Source of the DNA: Psychrobacter celer
Lineage (GTDB): Bacteria > Pseudomonadota > Gammaproteobacteria > Pseudomonadales > Moraxellaceae
Length of the DNA stretch: 64,000 nt
Direction of reading: 5' to 3'
Assembly: GCF_016107555.1 (NCBI RefSeq)
Contig: NZ_JABASU010000004.1
Span: forward strand, 62,001-126,000
Part shown: piece by piece, positions 17,652 through 27,647 of the stretch
How positions within the stretch are numbered: position 1 is the first letter of the stretch
Layout of the letters: each line of letters starts with the position of its first letter
Program-made: the position numbers and the translations under genes
Notes under the pieces: generated by a model
Seen by the model: only the letters and a program-made list of their open reading frames with translations
Told to the model about the DNA's origin: nothing
Database searches by the model: none

Positions 17652-18671
17652 ATGAACGATATAAATAATGACAGTAGTATTGATCTTGAAGCAAAGCTTG
17701 ACACAAAGTTGGCAAAAAAGATTGCCAATGCTAAAAATCGCAGAGACAAGCGCAATGGTGGTATCTACAAGCGTTTTTTGAAACGCGTGCACCACCCTGA
17801 GCCTCATAAAAAACTAGAGCCTCTAAAAAGCGCACATCATCTACCTGCTTATGAGCCGCTGACCGACGAAGAGCTACAATGGTTTACCAGTCAAGATAAG
17901 CATGACAGCCAGCCAAAACAGCCGCCAAAAGACCCAACAGCTGCGACACCAGATACTGAGCGCGACAACGACAAACTTGATTTTACGCTGGACTTTTCTG
18001 AGCCAGATAGCACGACCTCTCACAGTGTATCAACGCCTGAGGGTGGGCTAGATACCGACAAAGGGACGGGCAGTGTATTTAGCGCAGATATTGTAGAAAT
18101 AGATAGCGGCGTAGCGCCAAAGCATCACATCGACGATCATGAATCACAGGATCGTCAAGCGGCTGCCAGCACAGAGGTTGAGGCTAGCAGCTATCAAATT
18201 ACCGACTCTCAAAGTCAAAGTATCGATCCTCAAGACGAGCAAGCGCTGGCAAGTAAACGCAAACCATCAACACTCATTATCGGTATCGGCTCAGTACTTT
18301 TGGCAGCGGCCGTGCTGGGTTATGCCGCCATCACTTATTTCTCTAGCGATACAAAAGACAACCCTATACAAAGTACAGAAGCCACAACCCCTGATGTAGC
18401 TGTAGCGACTCAGCAAGAGCAAGATGCAATGACAGACACCAGTGCAACTGTTGATCATACAGCGTCAAGCGACTCTGCTGCAGCACTTAGCTCGGATAAA
18501 TCAGACGAAATCGCCACAACCGAGCAGCCAGCTGACGAAAGTCAAAACAATGCTGCCTCAACCAGCGAGGATGAGGATTTGGATACTGAGTTGGATGCTG
18601 AGCCTGTGATTACTTACGAAGAATTTAAAGATGAATCACAAACCACCTTGTACCGCGAGACCAATGGTTAA
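17652..18671 (+). CDS. Single-pass membrane protein of unknown function
   Basis: A 339-residue protein I cannot assign to a named family. It opens with an acidic stretch, then a very basic region (residues 20-60, KKIANAKNRRDKRNGGIYKRF), then about 145 acidic, Ser/Asp/Gln-rich residues. One transmembrane segment follows (about 209-230, TLIIGIGSVLLAAAVLGYAAI) after the basic SKRK, predicting a cytoplasmic N-terminus. A periplasmic tail of about 105 residues is rich in Thr, Ala, Ser, Asp and Glu and ends with EEFKDESQTTLYRET. Both soluble parts look disordered. No strong ribosome binding site precedes the ATG. The basic N-terminus could bind nucleic acid or lipid head groups, which is speculation. 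Confidence 0.6.
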   Translation: MNDINNDSSIDLEAKLDTKLAKKIANAKNRRDKRNGGIYKRFLKRVHHPEPHKKLEPLKSAHHLPAYEPLTDEELQWFTSQDKHDSQPKQPPKDPTAATPDTERDNDKLDFTLDFSEPDSTTSHSVSTPEGGLDTDKGTGSVFSADIVEIDSGVAPKHHIDDHESQDRQAAASTEVEASSYQITDSQSQSIDPQDEQALASKRKPSTLIIGIGSVLLAAAVLGYAAITYFSSDTKDNPIQSTEATTPDVAVATQQEQDAMTDTSATVDHTASSDSAAALSSDKSDEIATTEQPADESQNNAASTSEDEDLDTELDAEPVITYEEFKDESQTTLYRETNG

Positions 18672-18951
18672 TGATTAATGATTAATGATGTTCCTTGTAG
18701 GGTGGACTGACCATACAGTGCTTAGCAAGGCAATGTCTAGTAAGCGCTAATATAATCACTGATATAGTATTTTATAGACCTTATTTAACATAATATACAT
18801 TATGCGAAAACAAACCAATGCTTTTAATAAGTTGCCGATAAGCTTTTTATACATACTGATTCGACGATTTTACTTACGTTACTTTCTATTGATGCTCCCA
18901 GCAAATCATCAGTCCATCACCAAACCAATCCATCACCATACTTTTCTCAAA

Positions 18952-19452
18952 CTAACGGCAAGCTTTTAGCAAATGCTCACGCAGCGATTTTCCTTGATCA
19001 GTTAATATCACGTCTGCCACTTGGCAATTTTTATCATCACAAATCAAATCATAATAGACATCGCCGCCTTGTGCCAAGCTGACTTTAACCAGCCCTTTAT
19101 CAGTGATGGCAAACTGCTTGTCTTGCTGATAATCAGGATCCTGTGAGTTCCATAATACATCGTAACCCACATGACAAGACATTTGCGCTGTCTCAAAATA
19201 TGTTTGTTCTAACTGCATGGCGTTTTGCAGCGCTGTATTGGCGTATTGTTGCAGGACGACTGGATTATCCATGCCTTCATTACGGATGTCTTGCTCATAC
19301 ATCTGGCGAATGGTTTGTAGTTTTTGCGCGTTATATGTCTGCATGCCTGTTGTCGTATTACTCTTTGTAACATTAATTGCTGCATGAGCAAACGTCGCAA
19401 ATCCTGCCGCGAGCGATATCAGTATGGGTATCAATGGTTTAATAATCTGCAT
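18952..19452 (-). CDS. Secreted protein of unknown function
   Basis: A 166-residue protein with a clear Sec signal peptide (MQIIKPLIPILISLAAGFATFAHA, cleavage probably after AHA at about residue 24). The mature part begins with a Gln/Asn-rich helical region (about 40-85), and the second half has four Cys: one in MSCHVGYD, two in LICDDKNCQVAD and one near the end in LLKACR. These could form two disulfides in the periplasm. The gene stands alone, convergent with the single-pass membrane protein gene across about 280 bases that contain a TTGTAGGGTGG element reminiscent of dispersed intergenic repeats. Confidence 0.6.
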   Translation of the reverse strand: MQIIKPLIPILISLAAGFATFAHAAINVTKSNTTTGMQTYNAQKLQTIRQMYEQDIRNEGMDNPVVLQQYANTALQNAMQLEQTYFETAQMSCHVGYDVLWNSQDPDYQQDKQFAITDKGLVKVSLAQGGDVYYDLICDDKNCQVADVILTDQGKSLREHLLKACR

Positions 19453-19606
19453 GGGTCAATTTACCCTATTTTTTTACACAAATAGCTATTAACCATTACA
19501 TCACACTCATATGAGGGCTGTGCTGTCTTATCGTATCATTCAGGTTGAGATGATTAACGATTGTCGCTTTGCATAATCCCAGTAACGGCCATCATAAGGA
19601 CATAAT

Positions 19607-20263
19607 ATGACCCTATTTGCAGCGTTAAAACCCCCTTATTTTTCGATAATGACAAGTGGTATGTTCGCCTTTGTATTGGCAGCAACAGGCTGTCAATCCT
19701 CAGCTGAGTCCACTATAAATACATCGGCGCAATCCACCAACACCCCCGTAACCACGGACATGAGCCAACAAACGCTCAAACAGCAAGCGTTACGCATCCA
19801 GCGTGCACTTGCCAATAACGACTATGCCAGAATCACCAAGGATATTCATCCTACCCGTGGTGTGCGTTTCTCCATGTATGCCTATGTGCGCCCTGAGTCC
19901 GATAAGGTCTTTAGCCGTGAACAGTATGCTCAGTATTTGCAGCAGTCCAAAATCCGCTTTACTTGGGGTGAACGTGACGGCTCTGGTGCGCCATTAATCA
20001 TACCGCTACCAGAGTACCTAGACACTTGGGTAAAGGCCAAAACCTTTAATGACGCTACCCTTAGCATCAATGAGTTTCAAAAAAGTAGCAATAGCATCAA
20101 TAACCTAAATAAAATATATCAAAACTCTGATGTCGTTGAGTTTTACTATAAAGGTAGTGATGAATACAGCGGTTTAGACTGGCGGGTGTTGCGCTTGGTG
20201 TTTGATGACTATCAAGGTAAGCGTTATCTGGTAGCCGTTATCACTGACCAGTGGACGGTTTAG
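19607..20263 (+). CDS. Putative lipoprotein of unknown function
   Basis: A 218-residue protein with an N-terminal hydrophobic segment (about residues 12-28) ending in LAATGC, an acceptable though not ideal lipobox (Cys at about 29). A Ser/Thr-rich linker follows. The folded part (about 55-218) contains DYARITKDIHPTRGVRFSMYAYV and ends with DDYQGKRYLVAVITDQWTV. The pattern of a helix ending in a His-Pro turn and a long beta-rich C-terminus resembles small periplasmic NTF2-like or DUF lipoproteins, but I cannot name the family. AAGGA precedes the ATG. No operon partner is visible. Confidence 0.6.
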   Translation: MTLFAALKPPYFSIMTSGMFAFVLAATGCQSSAESTINTSAQSTNTPVTTDMSQQTLKQQALRIQRALANNDYARITKDIHPTRGVRFSMYAYVRPESDKVFSREQYAQYLQQSKIRFTWGERDGSGAPLIIPLPEYLDTWVKAKTFNDATLSINEFQKSSNSINNLNKIYQNSDVVEFYYKGSDEYSGLDWRVLRLVFDDYQGKRYLVAVITDQWTV

Positions 20264-20429
20264 TGCATTTATAAGCAAATAGCAGCTAAAACAGCAGGAT
20301 GCTGACGCTCAACCATGATGCCCTGCCCTTTTTTGCTGTCTTTATACTATATATTCTTTTTTATAAATATAAAAGACTGTGCTATTGCTTATTTTTCAAG
20401 TATTTCAGTTTAGCGTTAATAATACCTTG

Positions 20430-20842
20430 TTATCCCTTGCTGCGCGTATCTTGAGGTGGATAACCAAAATACTGTTTATAAATGCGAGAAAAGTAACTTT
20501 GGTCACCATAGCCGACCCTATGAGTGACTTCTTCAATGGTACATAGCTATTTGATTTTAAAATATGATTGGCCTGCTTTAAGCGCAGCATCTTGACCCAT
20601 TCCGAAAAGCTATAAGGCAGGCTGGCAAAGAGTTTGTGCAGGTATCTAACAGAAATATGACAAGCTGCAGCGACGGTGTTTGGGCTCAAATGAGGGTTTG
20701 CTAAATTTAAATTCACATAATGCTCGATACGTTTGAGATGCACAGACTGTATCGCTGACATCTTACTCATCATCACCTCTTTGGGTGCACTCAATGTCAA
20801 GACAATCAGATTTAGCAGCTTGGCATGCTGCAAAAATCCCAA
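20430..20842 (-). pseudogene. Broken AraC-family regulator (truncated and frameshifted)
   Basis: The minus strand encodes most of an AraC-type DNA-binding domain: first helix-turn-helix in LSPNTVAAACHISVRYLHKLFAS, then FSEWVKMLRLKQANHIL. Near 20541 the frame is lost: the homology continues one frame over as TIEEVTHRVGYGDQSYFSRIYKQYFGYPPQ up to a TAA at 20430-20432. A single-base loss around the GTACC at 20539-20543 explains this. The N-terminal ligand-binding domain (about 180 residues) is also missing; only a short piece of the linker helix (LLNLIVLTLSAPKEV) remains. The gene is therefore doubly damaged. In the original frame the ORF runs on to 20405 as nonsense. Confidence 0.8.
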
Positions 20843-20931
20843 AAACTTATTGGGCTGCCGAATTTATGCGTGTTTTGCTGTTTATATTGATATGATGAGT
20901 ACATCTATGACTTACGGTTTTGCTATAAAGA

Positions 20932-21675
20932 CTACAGCGGTGTTTGCTGAAAAAACTTCACCATAATGTCATAAATATCAGGATACGCATCGAATAGCTT
21001 TTGCGGGGTCTCAAAAAACACTTCGCTAAGCACCGCAAAAAACTCCGCTGGATTGGTCGCACCATAGCGATCCAGTCCTGACTTACGATGATTTTGAAAA
21101 TCTTCAAAATCACGGCTCATAATTATTGTCCAATGCTCAGGATTCATATCGGGCTGCAGGGGCGGAAAACCATTGGCACGACCGTTAAGCATATCGAGCT
21201 TGTGTACGAACTCATGAATGACGACATTATGACCGTCACGCTCACCTGAGTGCTTGGCGTCCTTCCATGACAGAATGACAGGCCCACGCAGCCATGCCTC
21301 TCCGCTACGATGTTGAGTACCCTCATGGACAATGCCAAACTCATCGACGGTTTTCGCCTGGCTTTTGTATGAGCCAGGATAGATGATAATAGACGACCAG
21401 TCTTTATACCATTCCAGCCCTAAATTTAGAATCGGTAGGCAAGCTTGCAAGGCAATAGACAGTCTGACTTTATCGGTAATCTCAAAGCCCTGCGCGCCGG
21501 TAATCGACTTTTCATCTAAGAATAACGTCGCCAGCTCAAACAGACGGCTCCTTTCGTCCTCATTTAGTCTATCAAGTATAACAATGCGCTTGGCAGCTTG
21601 CCGCCAATCAGCCGTGGTAAACTTACTATTGTCTAGTATGCGCTGCTCACGCCAGTCTTTTATCATGCCAAACAT
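20932..21675 (-). CDS. mtfA: Zinc peptidase MtfA (M90 family)
   Basis: A 247-residue protein of the MtfA/DUF980 family, soluble zinc-dependent aminopeptidases; in E. coli MtfA binds the repressor Mlc and so affects glucose uptake. The zinc-binding HExxH is HEFVH in VVIHEFVHKLDMLNG (about residues 150-164), followed by the family's NGFPPL. The N-terminal part FGMIKDWREQRILDN and the LILYPGSY-like IIIYPGSY also fit. AAGGA precedes the ATG. It starts 56 bases after the end of the UvrA-like gene on the same strand, so the two may be co-transcribed. Whether a Mlc homologue exists in this organism cannot be seen here. Confidence 0.88.
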   Translation of the reverse strand: MFGMIKDWREQRILDNSKFTTADWRQAAKRIVILDRLNEDERSRLFELATLFLDEKSITGAQGFEITDKVRLSIALQACLPILNLGLEWYKDWSSIIIYPGSYKSQAKTVDEFGIVHEGTQHRSGEAWLRGPVILSWKDAKHSGERDGHNVVIHEFVHKLDMLNGRANGFPPLQPDMNPEHWTIIMSRDFEDFQNHRKSGLDRYGATNPAEFFAVLSEVFFETPQKLFDAYPDIYDIMVKFFQQTPL

Positions 21676-21731
21676 GGTTGTTCCTTAACGTTAAACGATA
21701 TGCAATAATGATAATACTGCGCCAATTAACG

Positions 21732-24290
21732 CTATATCAATAAAAACGGTGCAGTTTGGCTGGTCTTTGATGTTGCCACATCCTCAGGTATGCCTTGAGC
21801 AACGACTTGCCCGCCTGCATCCCCTGCTCCTGGGCCAATATCGATAATCCAATCGCTATTGCTGGCCACTTGCATATCGTGTTCAACCATAATGACGGTA
21901 TTGCCTGCCTCGACGAGCGCATCTAATTGCGCCATCAGCATCGACACATCAGCAGGATGTAGGCCAGTGGTCGGCTCATCAAGGATATAAAGCGTATCGC
22001 CACGCTGGGTACGTTGTAGCTCGGTGGCAAGCTTGATACGCTGCGCCTCGCCGCCCGACAGTTCAGTCGCTGGCTGCCCCAGACGCAAGTAGCCAAGACC
22101 AACTTGCAAGAGAGCATCTAAAGCACGTAATATCGAGGCTTCTCCATCAAAAAACGTATAAGCAGATTCTACCGTGAGATCCAGCACTTCAGCGATGTTT
22201 TTATCTCGGTAAGTAATCGCCAACGTGTCATTATCATAGCGCTGACCGTGACAAACTTGGCAAGGCGCATAAACACTCGGCAAAAATAACAGCTCAACAC
22301 TGACAAACCCTAGGCCTTCACAGTTGGGGCAACGACCCTTTGGCGTGTTAAAGGAAAAACGGCCCGCATCATAGCCGCGCGCTTTGGCCTCTGCCGTTGC
22401 CGCAAATAATTTACGGACATCGTCAAACAGCCCTGTATAGGTGGCAAGGTTTGAGCGCGGCGTACGACCAATGGCTTTTTGATTGATATCAATAAGGCGG
22501 CTGACTTTGTCCATACCAGCAATAATTTGGCCTTTAGTGACCGTCTCGATTTCCTGATCTAACAAATCCGCTTCATCAGTTGCAGCTTGGGTAACCACCT
22601 CTTTCCCTAAGGCTTCATTGACTAACTCAACTAGCGCCTGACTGACCAAGCTTGATTTACCTGATCCCGATACGCCAGTGACACAGGTCATCACCCCTAG
22701 CGGAAACGCAATACTTAACCCTTGGATGTTGTTACGCTCTATATCAGCAAGCTTTAGCCAAGCGTTAGGTTTTCTAAGCGGTTTTTTGTGCGCCGTCTCT
22801 TTATCGGTAAAGAGATATTGTGCGGTTGTTGATGCAGCAACCTGACGCAAACCCTCTACAGGGCCGCTATAGACAATCTCGCCGCCATGCGTGCCCGCCT
22901 GCGGCCCGACATCGACCACCCAATCGGCATGGCGAATAACGCTCACATCATGCTCGACGACAAACACTGAATTGCCAGCGGCGATGAGCTCATCCAATGC
23001 CCCCAACAGTGCTTGCGTGTCGGCAGGATGCAAGCCTGCGGATGGCTCATCAAGCACATACACCACCCCAAACAGCTGCGAGCGAATTTGGGTCGCTAAT
23101 CGCAATCGCTGTAGCTCACCTGGCGATAATGTCGGCGTGGTGCGCTCAAGCGACAAGTAACCCAAGCCCAGTCTCGTTAGTGCTTCAACACGCGCTAATA
23201 TATCGCTAGCAATGCGCTGTGCGACGATGGCTTTTTCACGGTTGGGGGTGTCATCTTCGATTTTTGTATGCGCTGTTTTTTCCAGCGTTAACGCCAAATC
23301 GGTTAATGTAAGTTGTGACAGCTCGCCGATATCCAGCCCTGCAAAAGTCACCGATAGCGATTCTTTTTTGAGTTTTTTACCGTGGCACTCTGGGCATACA
23401 GAGATTTGCATAAACTGCGAGACCCGTTTTTTGACCCGTGGGCTTTGCGTGGTGGTAAAGGCATTTAAGATAAAGTTTTTGGCGCTGATATACGTGCCCA
23501 TATAATTGGGCTTTTCACCTTTTTCAATCGCAGCACGCGTTTGCGCCATATCGTATTCAGGATAGACCGGGACCGTTGGCGTCTCATCGGTAAACAAAAT
23601 CCAGTCGCGAGACTTTTTGGACAATTTGTGCCACGGCGTATCGATATCATAGCCAAGCGTGGTTAATATTCGGCTTAGGTTTTGTCCTTGCCAAGCGCCA
23701 GGCCACGATGCAATCGCCCGCTCACGAATGGACTTGCTACCATCAGGCACCATCAACTCTTCGGTCACATCAAACACTCGGCCAATACCCGAACATCTTG
23801 GGCAAGCACCATCTGGCGTATTGGGCGAGAATGCATCGGCGTAGAGCATGTCTTGATCTGCTGGGTACTCGCCAGCTCGTGAGTACAACATTCGCAAGCC
23901 GTTTGATATGGTCGTGACACTACCAACGGAGGAGCGTACAGAAGGCGTGCCCCGCTGCTGCTGTAAGGCGACTGCGGGAGGCAGGCCTTCTATGGCATCG
24001 ACATCTGGCTCGTCCACTTGATCGATCAGACGCCTTGCATACGGCGACACCGAATCCAGATAACGCCGCTGTGATTCGGCGAACAAAGTCCCAAACGCCA
24101 GCGATGACTTCCCTGAGCCTGATATACCCGTAAACACCACCAGCGCATCACGTGGCAAATCAACATCGACGTTTTTTAGATTATGCACACGTGCGCCTCG
24201 GACTTGAACGTGGCTGTTTGGTTGCTTGTTTCGCTGGTGATTGGGAGTGCTATAAGGGTCGTGGGAGTTTGTATTATTGTACTTGGCCAT
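21732..24290 (-). CDS. UvrA paralogue (UvrA2-type ABC ATPase)
   Basis: An 852-residue UvrA-family protein with two ABC ATPase modules. The first has Walker [11 protein letters not shown] (about residues 54-63), signature LSPGELQRL and [12 protein letters not shown]; the second has [10 protein letters not shown], signature [11 protein letters not shown] and [12 protein letters not shown]. Zinc-finger pairs appear as CPRC/CPEC and CPNC/CQVC. Housekeeping UvrA is about 940 residues; here the sequence passes from [12 protein letters not shown] directly into CPRC, so the UvrB-binding insertion appears to be missing. That is the hallmark of UvrA2/DrrC-type proteins, linked to tolerance of DNA-intercalating drugs. 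The Asn/Gln-rich 25-residue N-terminus is non-conserved. An AGAGGA site precedes the ATG. Confidence 0.85.
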   Translation of the reverse strand: MAKYNNTNSHDPYSTPNHQRNKQPNSHVQVRGARVHNLKNVDVDLPRDALVVFTGISGSGKSSLAFGTLFAESQRRYLDSVSPYARRLIDQVDEPDVDAIEGLPPAVALQQQRGTPSVRSSVGSVTTISNGLRMLYSRAGEYPADQDMLYADAFSPNTPDGACPRCSGIGRVFDVTEELMVPDGSKSIRERAIASWPGAWQGQNLSRILTTLGYDIDTPWHKLSKKSRDWILFTDETPTVPVYPEYDMAQTRAAIEKGEKPNYMGTYISAKNFILNAFTTTQSPRVKKRVSQFMQISVCPECHGKKLKKESLSVTFAGLDIGELSQLTLTDLALTLEKTAHTKIEDDTPNREKAIVAQRIASDILARVEALTRLGLGYLSLERTTPTLSPGELQRLRLATQIRSQLFGVVYVLDEPSAGLHPADTQALLGALDELIAAGNSVFVVEHDVSVIRHADWVVDVGPQAGTHGGEIVYSGPVEGLRQVAASTTAQYLFTDKETAHKKPLRKPNAWLKLADIERNNIQGLSIAFPLGVMTCVTGVSGSGKSSLVSQALVELVNEALGKEVVTQAATDEADLLDQEIETVTKGQIIAGMDKVSRLIDINQKAIGRTPRSNLATYTGLFDDVRKLFAATAEAKARGYDAGRFSFNTPKGRCPNCEGLGFVSVELLFLPSVYAPCQVCHGQRYDNDTLAITYRDKNIAEVLDLTVESAYTFFDGEASILRALDALLQVGLGYLRLGQPATELSGGEAQRIKLATELQRTQRGDTLYILDEPTTGLHPADVSMLMAQLDALVEAGNTVIMVEHDMQVASNSDWIIDIGPGAGDAGGQVVAQGIPEDVATSKTSQTAPFLLI

Positions 24291-24435
24291 ACCGCAGTCT
24301 TTCCTCTTAACTCATTATTATTATAAGATTTGATTACCGAGAGGTTAACACACCTTGGCTGTAGGCTAGAGCTAAGCTTACGTATTCATAGCATAGAGAG
24401 ACAAAACGATAACTTTATACCTAAATGACATAAAA

Positions 24436-24477
24436 AGAGCGTATTAAGAAAATATCTTAGCACGCTCTTTTTAATTG
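24436..24477. terminator. Bidirectional terminator between the UvrA2-type and DUF819 genes
   Basis: Arms AAAGAGCGT and ACGCTCTTT flank an inner TTAAGA/TCTTA stem, with a T run on each strand. It lies 30 bases after the DUF819 stop codon and should end that transcript. Confidence 0.75.
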
Positions 24478-24506
24478 AGATTGACAGCTCAGAGGAATTT
24501 TTAACC

Positions 24507-25751
24507 TTAGCCCACCACCAACCGCATCATCTGCGTGCTGATATAGCCGCCAAAAGTACCGACCGCATAACCAAGAATACCCAAAAACACCCCAACTGGT
24601 GCGAGTGATGGATGAAAGGCGGTAGCGACAATCGGGGCTGAGGACGCGCCGCCTGTATTGGCATTGGAGCCCACAGCCAGAAAGAAGAACGGCGCACGAA
24701 TGAGCCTTGCGACAGCAAAGATAATGACAACGTGAATACTCATCCATAGCAGACCGATAAGTAGCAGGCGCCACTGCGAGACAATACCAGCTAGATTGAT
24801 TTGCATGCCGATAGCCGCGATAAGTACAAAGATAAATACTGTACCGATTTTGGAGGCGCCCACATGATCAAGCCGGCGAATTCTGGTAAAAGAGAAGATC
24901 ACCCCTATGATGGTAATGATGACCACCATCCAAAAGAAGCTACTGGCAAAGCTGTACTGCACCGCCCAGCTATAAGGCGCAAAAAACCCTGCGATTTGCC
25001 CGCCCAAAAAATGCGCCACACCCACCATGGCAAAGCACAGGCCAAACATCACCATGAGGTCATTTAAAGTCGCAGGCCGCGCATGGTGGCGCTCATAGCT
25101 CTCAACTGCGGTGATGACTTTGTCGATACTACTGCTATCAGCTTTTAACAATTTATCAATTTTATCGCTGTGTTTGGCCATGATAAGTATCGCGAGTAAC
25201 CACAGCGAAGCGTTGGTGGTATCGACCAGAATCATCATGCCAAACAAGTCATCACTGACCCCAAATAGCTCCTTCATCGCCGCTTGGTTGGCCGCGCCGC
25301 CGATCCAGCTTCCTGCGACCGCCGAAAACCCGCGCCACAAGGTGCCATCACTAAACATACTAGGCGACACCCATTTGGCGATGCCTAAGCTGATCGGACC
25401 ACTGATGATAATGGCGATACTGGCGGCAAAGAACATGGCAATGGCTTTCCAGCCTAGACCCAATATCTTGGGCACATCCATCGACAGAGTCATCAGTAGC
25501 AAGCTGGCTGGCAACAGGTAGGTAGCAGTAAAGCCATAAATCTGCGAGCCAACACCGTCTGCAAAAACCCCTAAGCTGTTGAGCGTTGCGGGTATAAAGC
25601 AGCACAGAACGATACCGGGCAGTATGGCGTAAAAACGTCGCCAAAATTTACCAGGCAGCCCTTGGGTATAGAATACTAGGCCAATGATTGCCATGATAAT
25701 ACCAAAGGCTAATGGCAGGCTATCGATTGCTAAACTTGAGGTGGCGGGCAT
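24507..25751 (-). CDS. DUF819-family membrane permease
   Basis: A 414-residue polytopic membrane protein with about 11 hydrophobic spans, belonging to the DUF819 (YjcL-like) family of putative transporters. Conserved small-residue stretches include GSWIGGAANQAAMKE and VGSNANTGGASSAPIVATAF, the latter resembling the glycine-rich hairpins of sodium-coupled carboxylate or glutamate carriers. A hydrophilic loop (about residues 195-225, SDKIDKLLKADSSSIDK) separates the two halves. A strong GGAGG site precedes the ATG. It is a single-gene unit with its own terminator. Substrate is unknown; the family has been proposed to move amino acids or related anions, which I treat as weak. Confidence 0.8.
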   Translation of the reverse strand: MPATSSLAIDSLPLAFGIIMAIIGLVFYTQGLPGKFWRRFYAILPGIVLCCFIPATLNSLGVFADGVGSQIYGFTATYLLPASLLLMTLSMDVPKILGLGWKAIAMFFAASIAIIISGPISLGIAKWVSPSMFSDGTLWRGFSAVAGSWIGGAANQAAMKELFGVSDDLFGMMILVDTTNASLWLLAILIMAKHSDKIDKLLKADSSSIDKVITAVESYERHHARPATLNDLMVMFGLCFAMVGVAHFLGGQIAGFFAPYSWAVQYSFASSFFWMVVIITIIGVIFSFTRIRRLDHVGASKIGTVFIFVLIAAIGMQINLAGIVSQWRLLLIGLLWMSIHVVIIFAVARLIRAPFFFLAVGSNANTGGASSAPIVATAFHPSLAPVGVFLGILGYAVGTFGGYISTQMMRLVVG

Positions 25752-25901
25752 CAGAGGCCTCCGAGTGTACGATTAATCAAAGCCCGTCAGTATAGACAAG
25801 GCAAAAAATAGGTGCAAGCAAGGATCCTGCGTTTATCCTATTTGTTTGACGATGGGTGGTTATTAAATGGCCAACACCATTTAGTCCTTACCTATAGCCA
25901 C

Positions 25902-25935
25902 AAAAAAGCCAGATAACACGTATCTGGCTTTTTTG
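25902..25935. terminator. Terminator after the DEAD-box helicase
   Basis: Perfect arms AAAAAAGCCAGATA and TATCTGGCTTTTTT flank a 5-base loop. On the minus strand it ends in a T run, about 70 bases past the helicase stop codon; it can work on both strands. Confidence 0.85.
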
Positions 25936-26003
25936 TTATTGGGCGAGTTTTATACCGCTATATATCACAGTGTCATCAACGCCAGCAATATTATGGCGCT
26001 GTA

Positions 26004-27647
26004 TTACGAGTTTTTACCACGGTTGCCGCCATTTGGACGACCTTGGCCACGGCTATCAGAGCGACCCGCTGGGCGGCCTTGACTACCACTTGGACGACCA
26101 CGGCCTGTAGCTGCACGGTCACCGCGCTTGCCCTGATATGGTTTACCACCAAAACGGTCTTTTGGCTTACCTGATGAATCACGTGACTTGCCAGCACCTT
26201 GGCCTTGGTACCCACTATCATTGCTGGCGCGCTGGCCTGTTGCTGCGCGATCGTTTGAGCGACCACGTCCACCGCCAGTAGACTTGCCAGCATAACCACC
26301 GCTTGAGCGGCTACGGCCTTGACCACCACCGTTAGAGCGTCCGCGACCACGGCCACGGCCGCGTCCTTTGTTTTCGCTTGGTACGTAGGTTTTCTTAGGC
26401 TCCATGCCCTCGATGACGCACACTTCCATCTGACGATCTAAGTAGCGGTTGATGGCGTTTAACTGTGGGCGATCATCCATACTGCATAGGCTGATGGCGA
26501 CACCGGTACGACCTGCACGGCCACAGCGGCCGATACGGTGCACGTAGTCTTCTGTTTGACGTGGTAAGTCGTAGTTGATGACGTGTGAGATGGCTGGCAC
26601 GTCAAGACCACGGGCAGCAACGTCAGTCGCTACTAGGATTTTGCATTTGCCATTACGTAAGTCTTGAACGATACGGTTACGCTTGCTTTGCGGCAAGTCT
26701 CCATGTAAAAAGCTGGCTTTGTGGCCTTGCTCTTGTAGCGATTTGGCCAGTTTTTCTGTACTGCGTTTGGTCGCCGCAAAGATGATGATTTGATCCATCT
26801 CTGGTTGGCAAACCACTTTATCAAGCAATCTGTTTTTGTGATCAAAATCATCACAGTAGTACACTTTTTCTTCGATGTGTGCTGACTCTACCTTGATAGA
26901 CACGCGCTCAGGGTTTTTGGTAAAGCTGGCAGCGATTTTGCCGACAGGGCCATCCCAAGTGGCTGAACACATGATCGTCTGACGATCGGTTGGCGCGGCG
27001 CTTAAGATATCACTGATGTCATCAGCAAAACCCATGTCAAGCATACGGTCCGCTTCATCTAGTACCAACACTTCAAGGTTTGATAAATCCACACGGCCTG
27101 CTTTTATATGGTCAAGCAAACGACCAGGCGTGGCGACGATGACCTGTACACCTTTACGTAGGGCGGTGATTTGACCGTTGTAAGGCGCGCCGCCGACCAA
27201 TGGCACGCAGAACAAACCGCGCATGTCTTTTGAGTACGTGCGCACGCTGTCATGCACCTGCTGAGCAAGCTCGCGCGTTGGCGTTAGGATAAGGGCTTTG
27301 GTGAGCTTATCAAAGCTAGTGGCACGGCTTAGACGATCGAGTACAGGGATAACAAAAGCGGCGGTCTTACCACTACCGGTTTGCGCAGACAATAATAGGT
27401 CGCGGCCTTGTAAGGCAAAAGGAATGGCTTGTTCTTGGATAGGTGTTGGATTGGTATAACCGATGCGATCAAGCGCGGTCAAAATCGGCTTGGCAATATT
27501 AAGATCGCTAAAGGTTGTTTTGTCTTCTGAGGCCGCGTCTGTTGCTGCTTGAGCAGTAGCGTCTGTGTTAGAGGTGTCAGTGTTTGGCGTATCGGTGCTT
27601 TCGATGATGCCGTTTTCAGCGGCGATGGCAGATAAGATATCAGTCAT
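26004..27647 (-). CDS. DEAD-box RNA helicase with Gly/Arg-rich tail (RhlE-like)
   Basis: An ATP-dependent RNA helicase of about 547 residues. The start is set at 27647 (MTDILSAIA), with AAGGA 5 bases upstream; the longer reading from 27704 has no support. Motifs in order: Q motif with PTPIQEQAIP, Walker A AQTGSGKT, PTRELAQQ, DEAD (VLDEADRML), SAT, then VATDVAARGLDVP and HRIGRCGRAG. The core spans about residues 30-410. The last 120 residues are an RG/GR-rich low-complexity tail (for example GRGRGRGRGRSNGGG), typical of RNA-binding extensions in cold-adapted helicases. A leader of about 440 bases is predicted, reminiscent of cold-inducible deaD/csdA genes. Confidence 0.9.
   Translation of the reverse strand: MTDILSAIAAENGIIESTDTPNTDTSNTDATAQAATDAASEDKTTFSDLNIAKPILTALDRIGYTNPTPIQEQAIPFALQGRDLLLSAQTGSGKTAAFVIPVLDRLSRATSFDKLTKALILTPTRELAQQVHDSVRTYSKDMRGLFCVPLVGGAPYNGQITALRKGVQVIVATPGRLLDHIKAGRVDLSNLEVLVLDEADRMLDMGFADDISDILSAAPTDRQTIMCSATWDGPVGKIAASFTKNPERVSIKVESAHIEEKVYYCDDFDHKNRLLDKVVCQPEMDQIIIFAATKRSTEKLAKSLQEQGHKASFLHGDLPQSKRNRIVQDLRNGKCKILVATDVAARGLDVPAISHVINYDLPRQTEDYVHRIGRCGRAGRTGVAISLCSMDDRPQLNAINRYLDRQMEVCVIEGMEPKKTYVPSENKGRGRGRGRGRSNGGGQGRSRSSGGYAGKSTGGGRGRSNDRAATGQRASNDSGYQGQGAGKSRDSSGKPKDRFGGKPYQGKRGDRAATGRGRPSGSQGRPAGRSDSRGQGRPNGGNRGKNS

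Noticed and set aside
25991..26356. A 121-codon Ala/Val-rich minus-strand frame
   Set aside because: It is the alternative reading of the repetitive Gly/Arg tail of the DEAD-box helicase.
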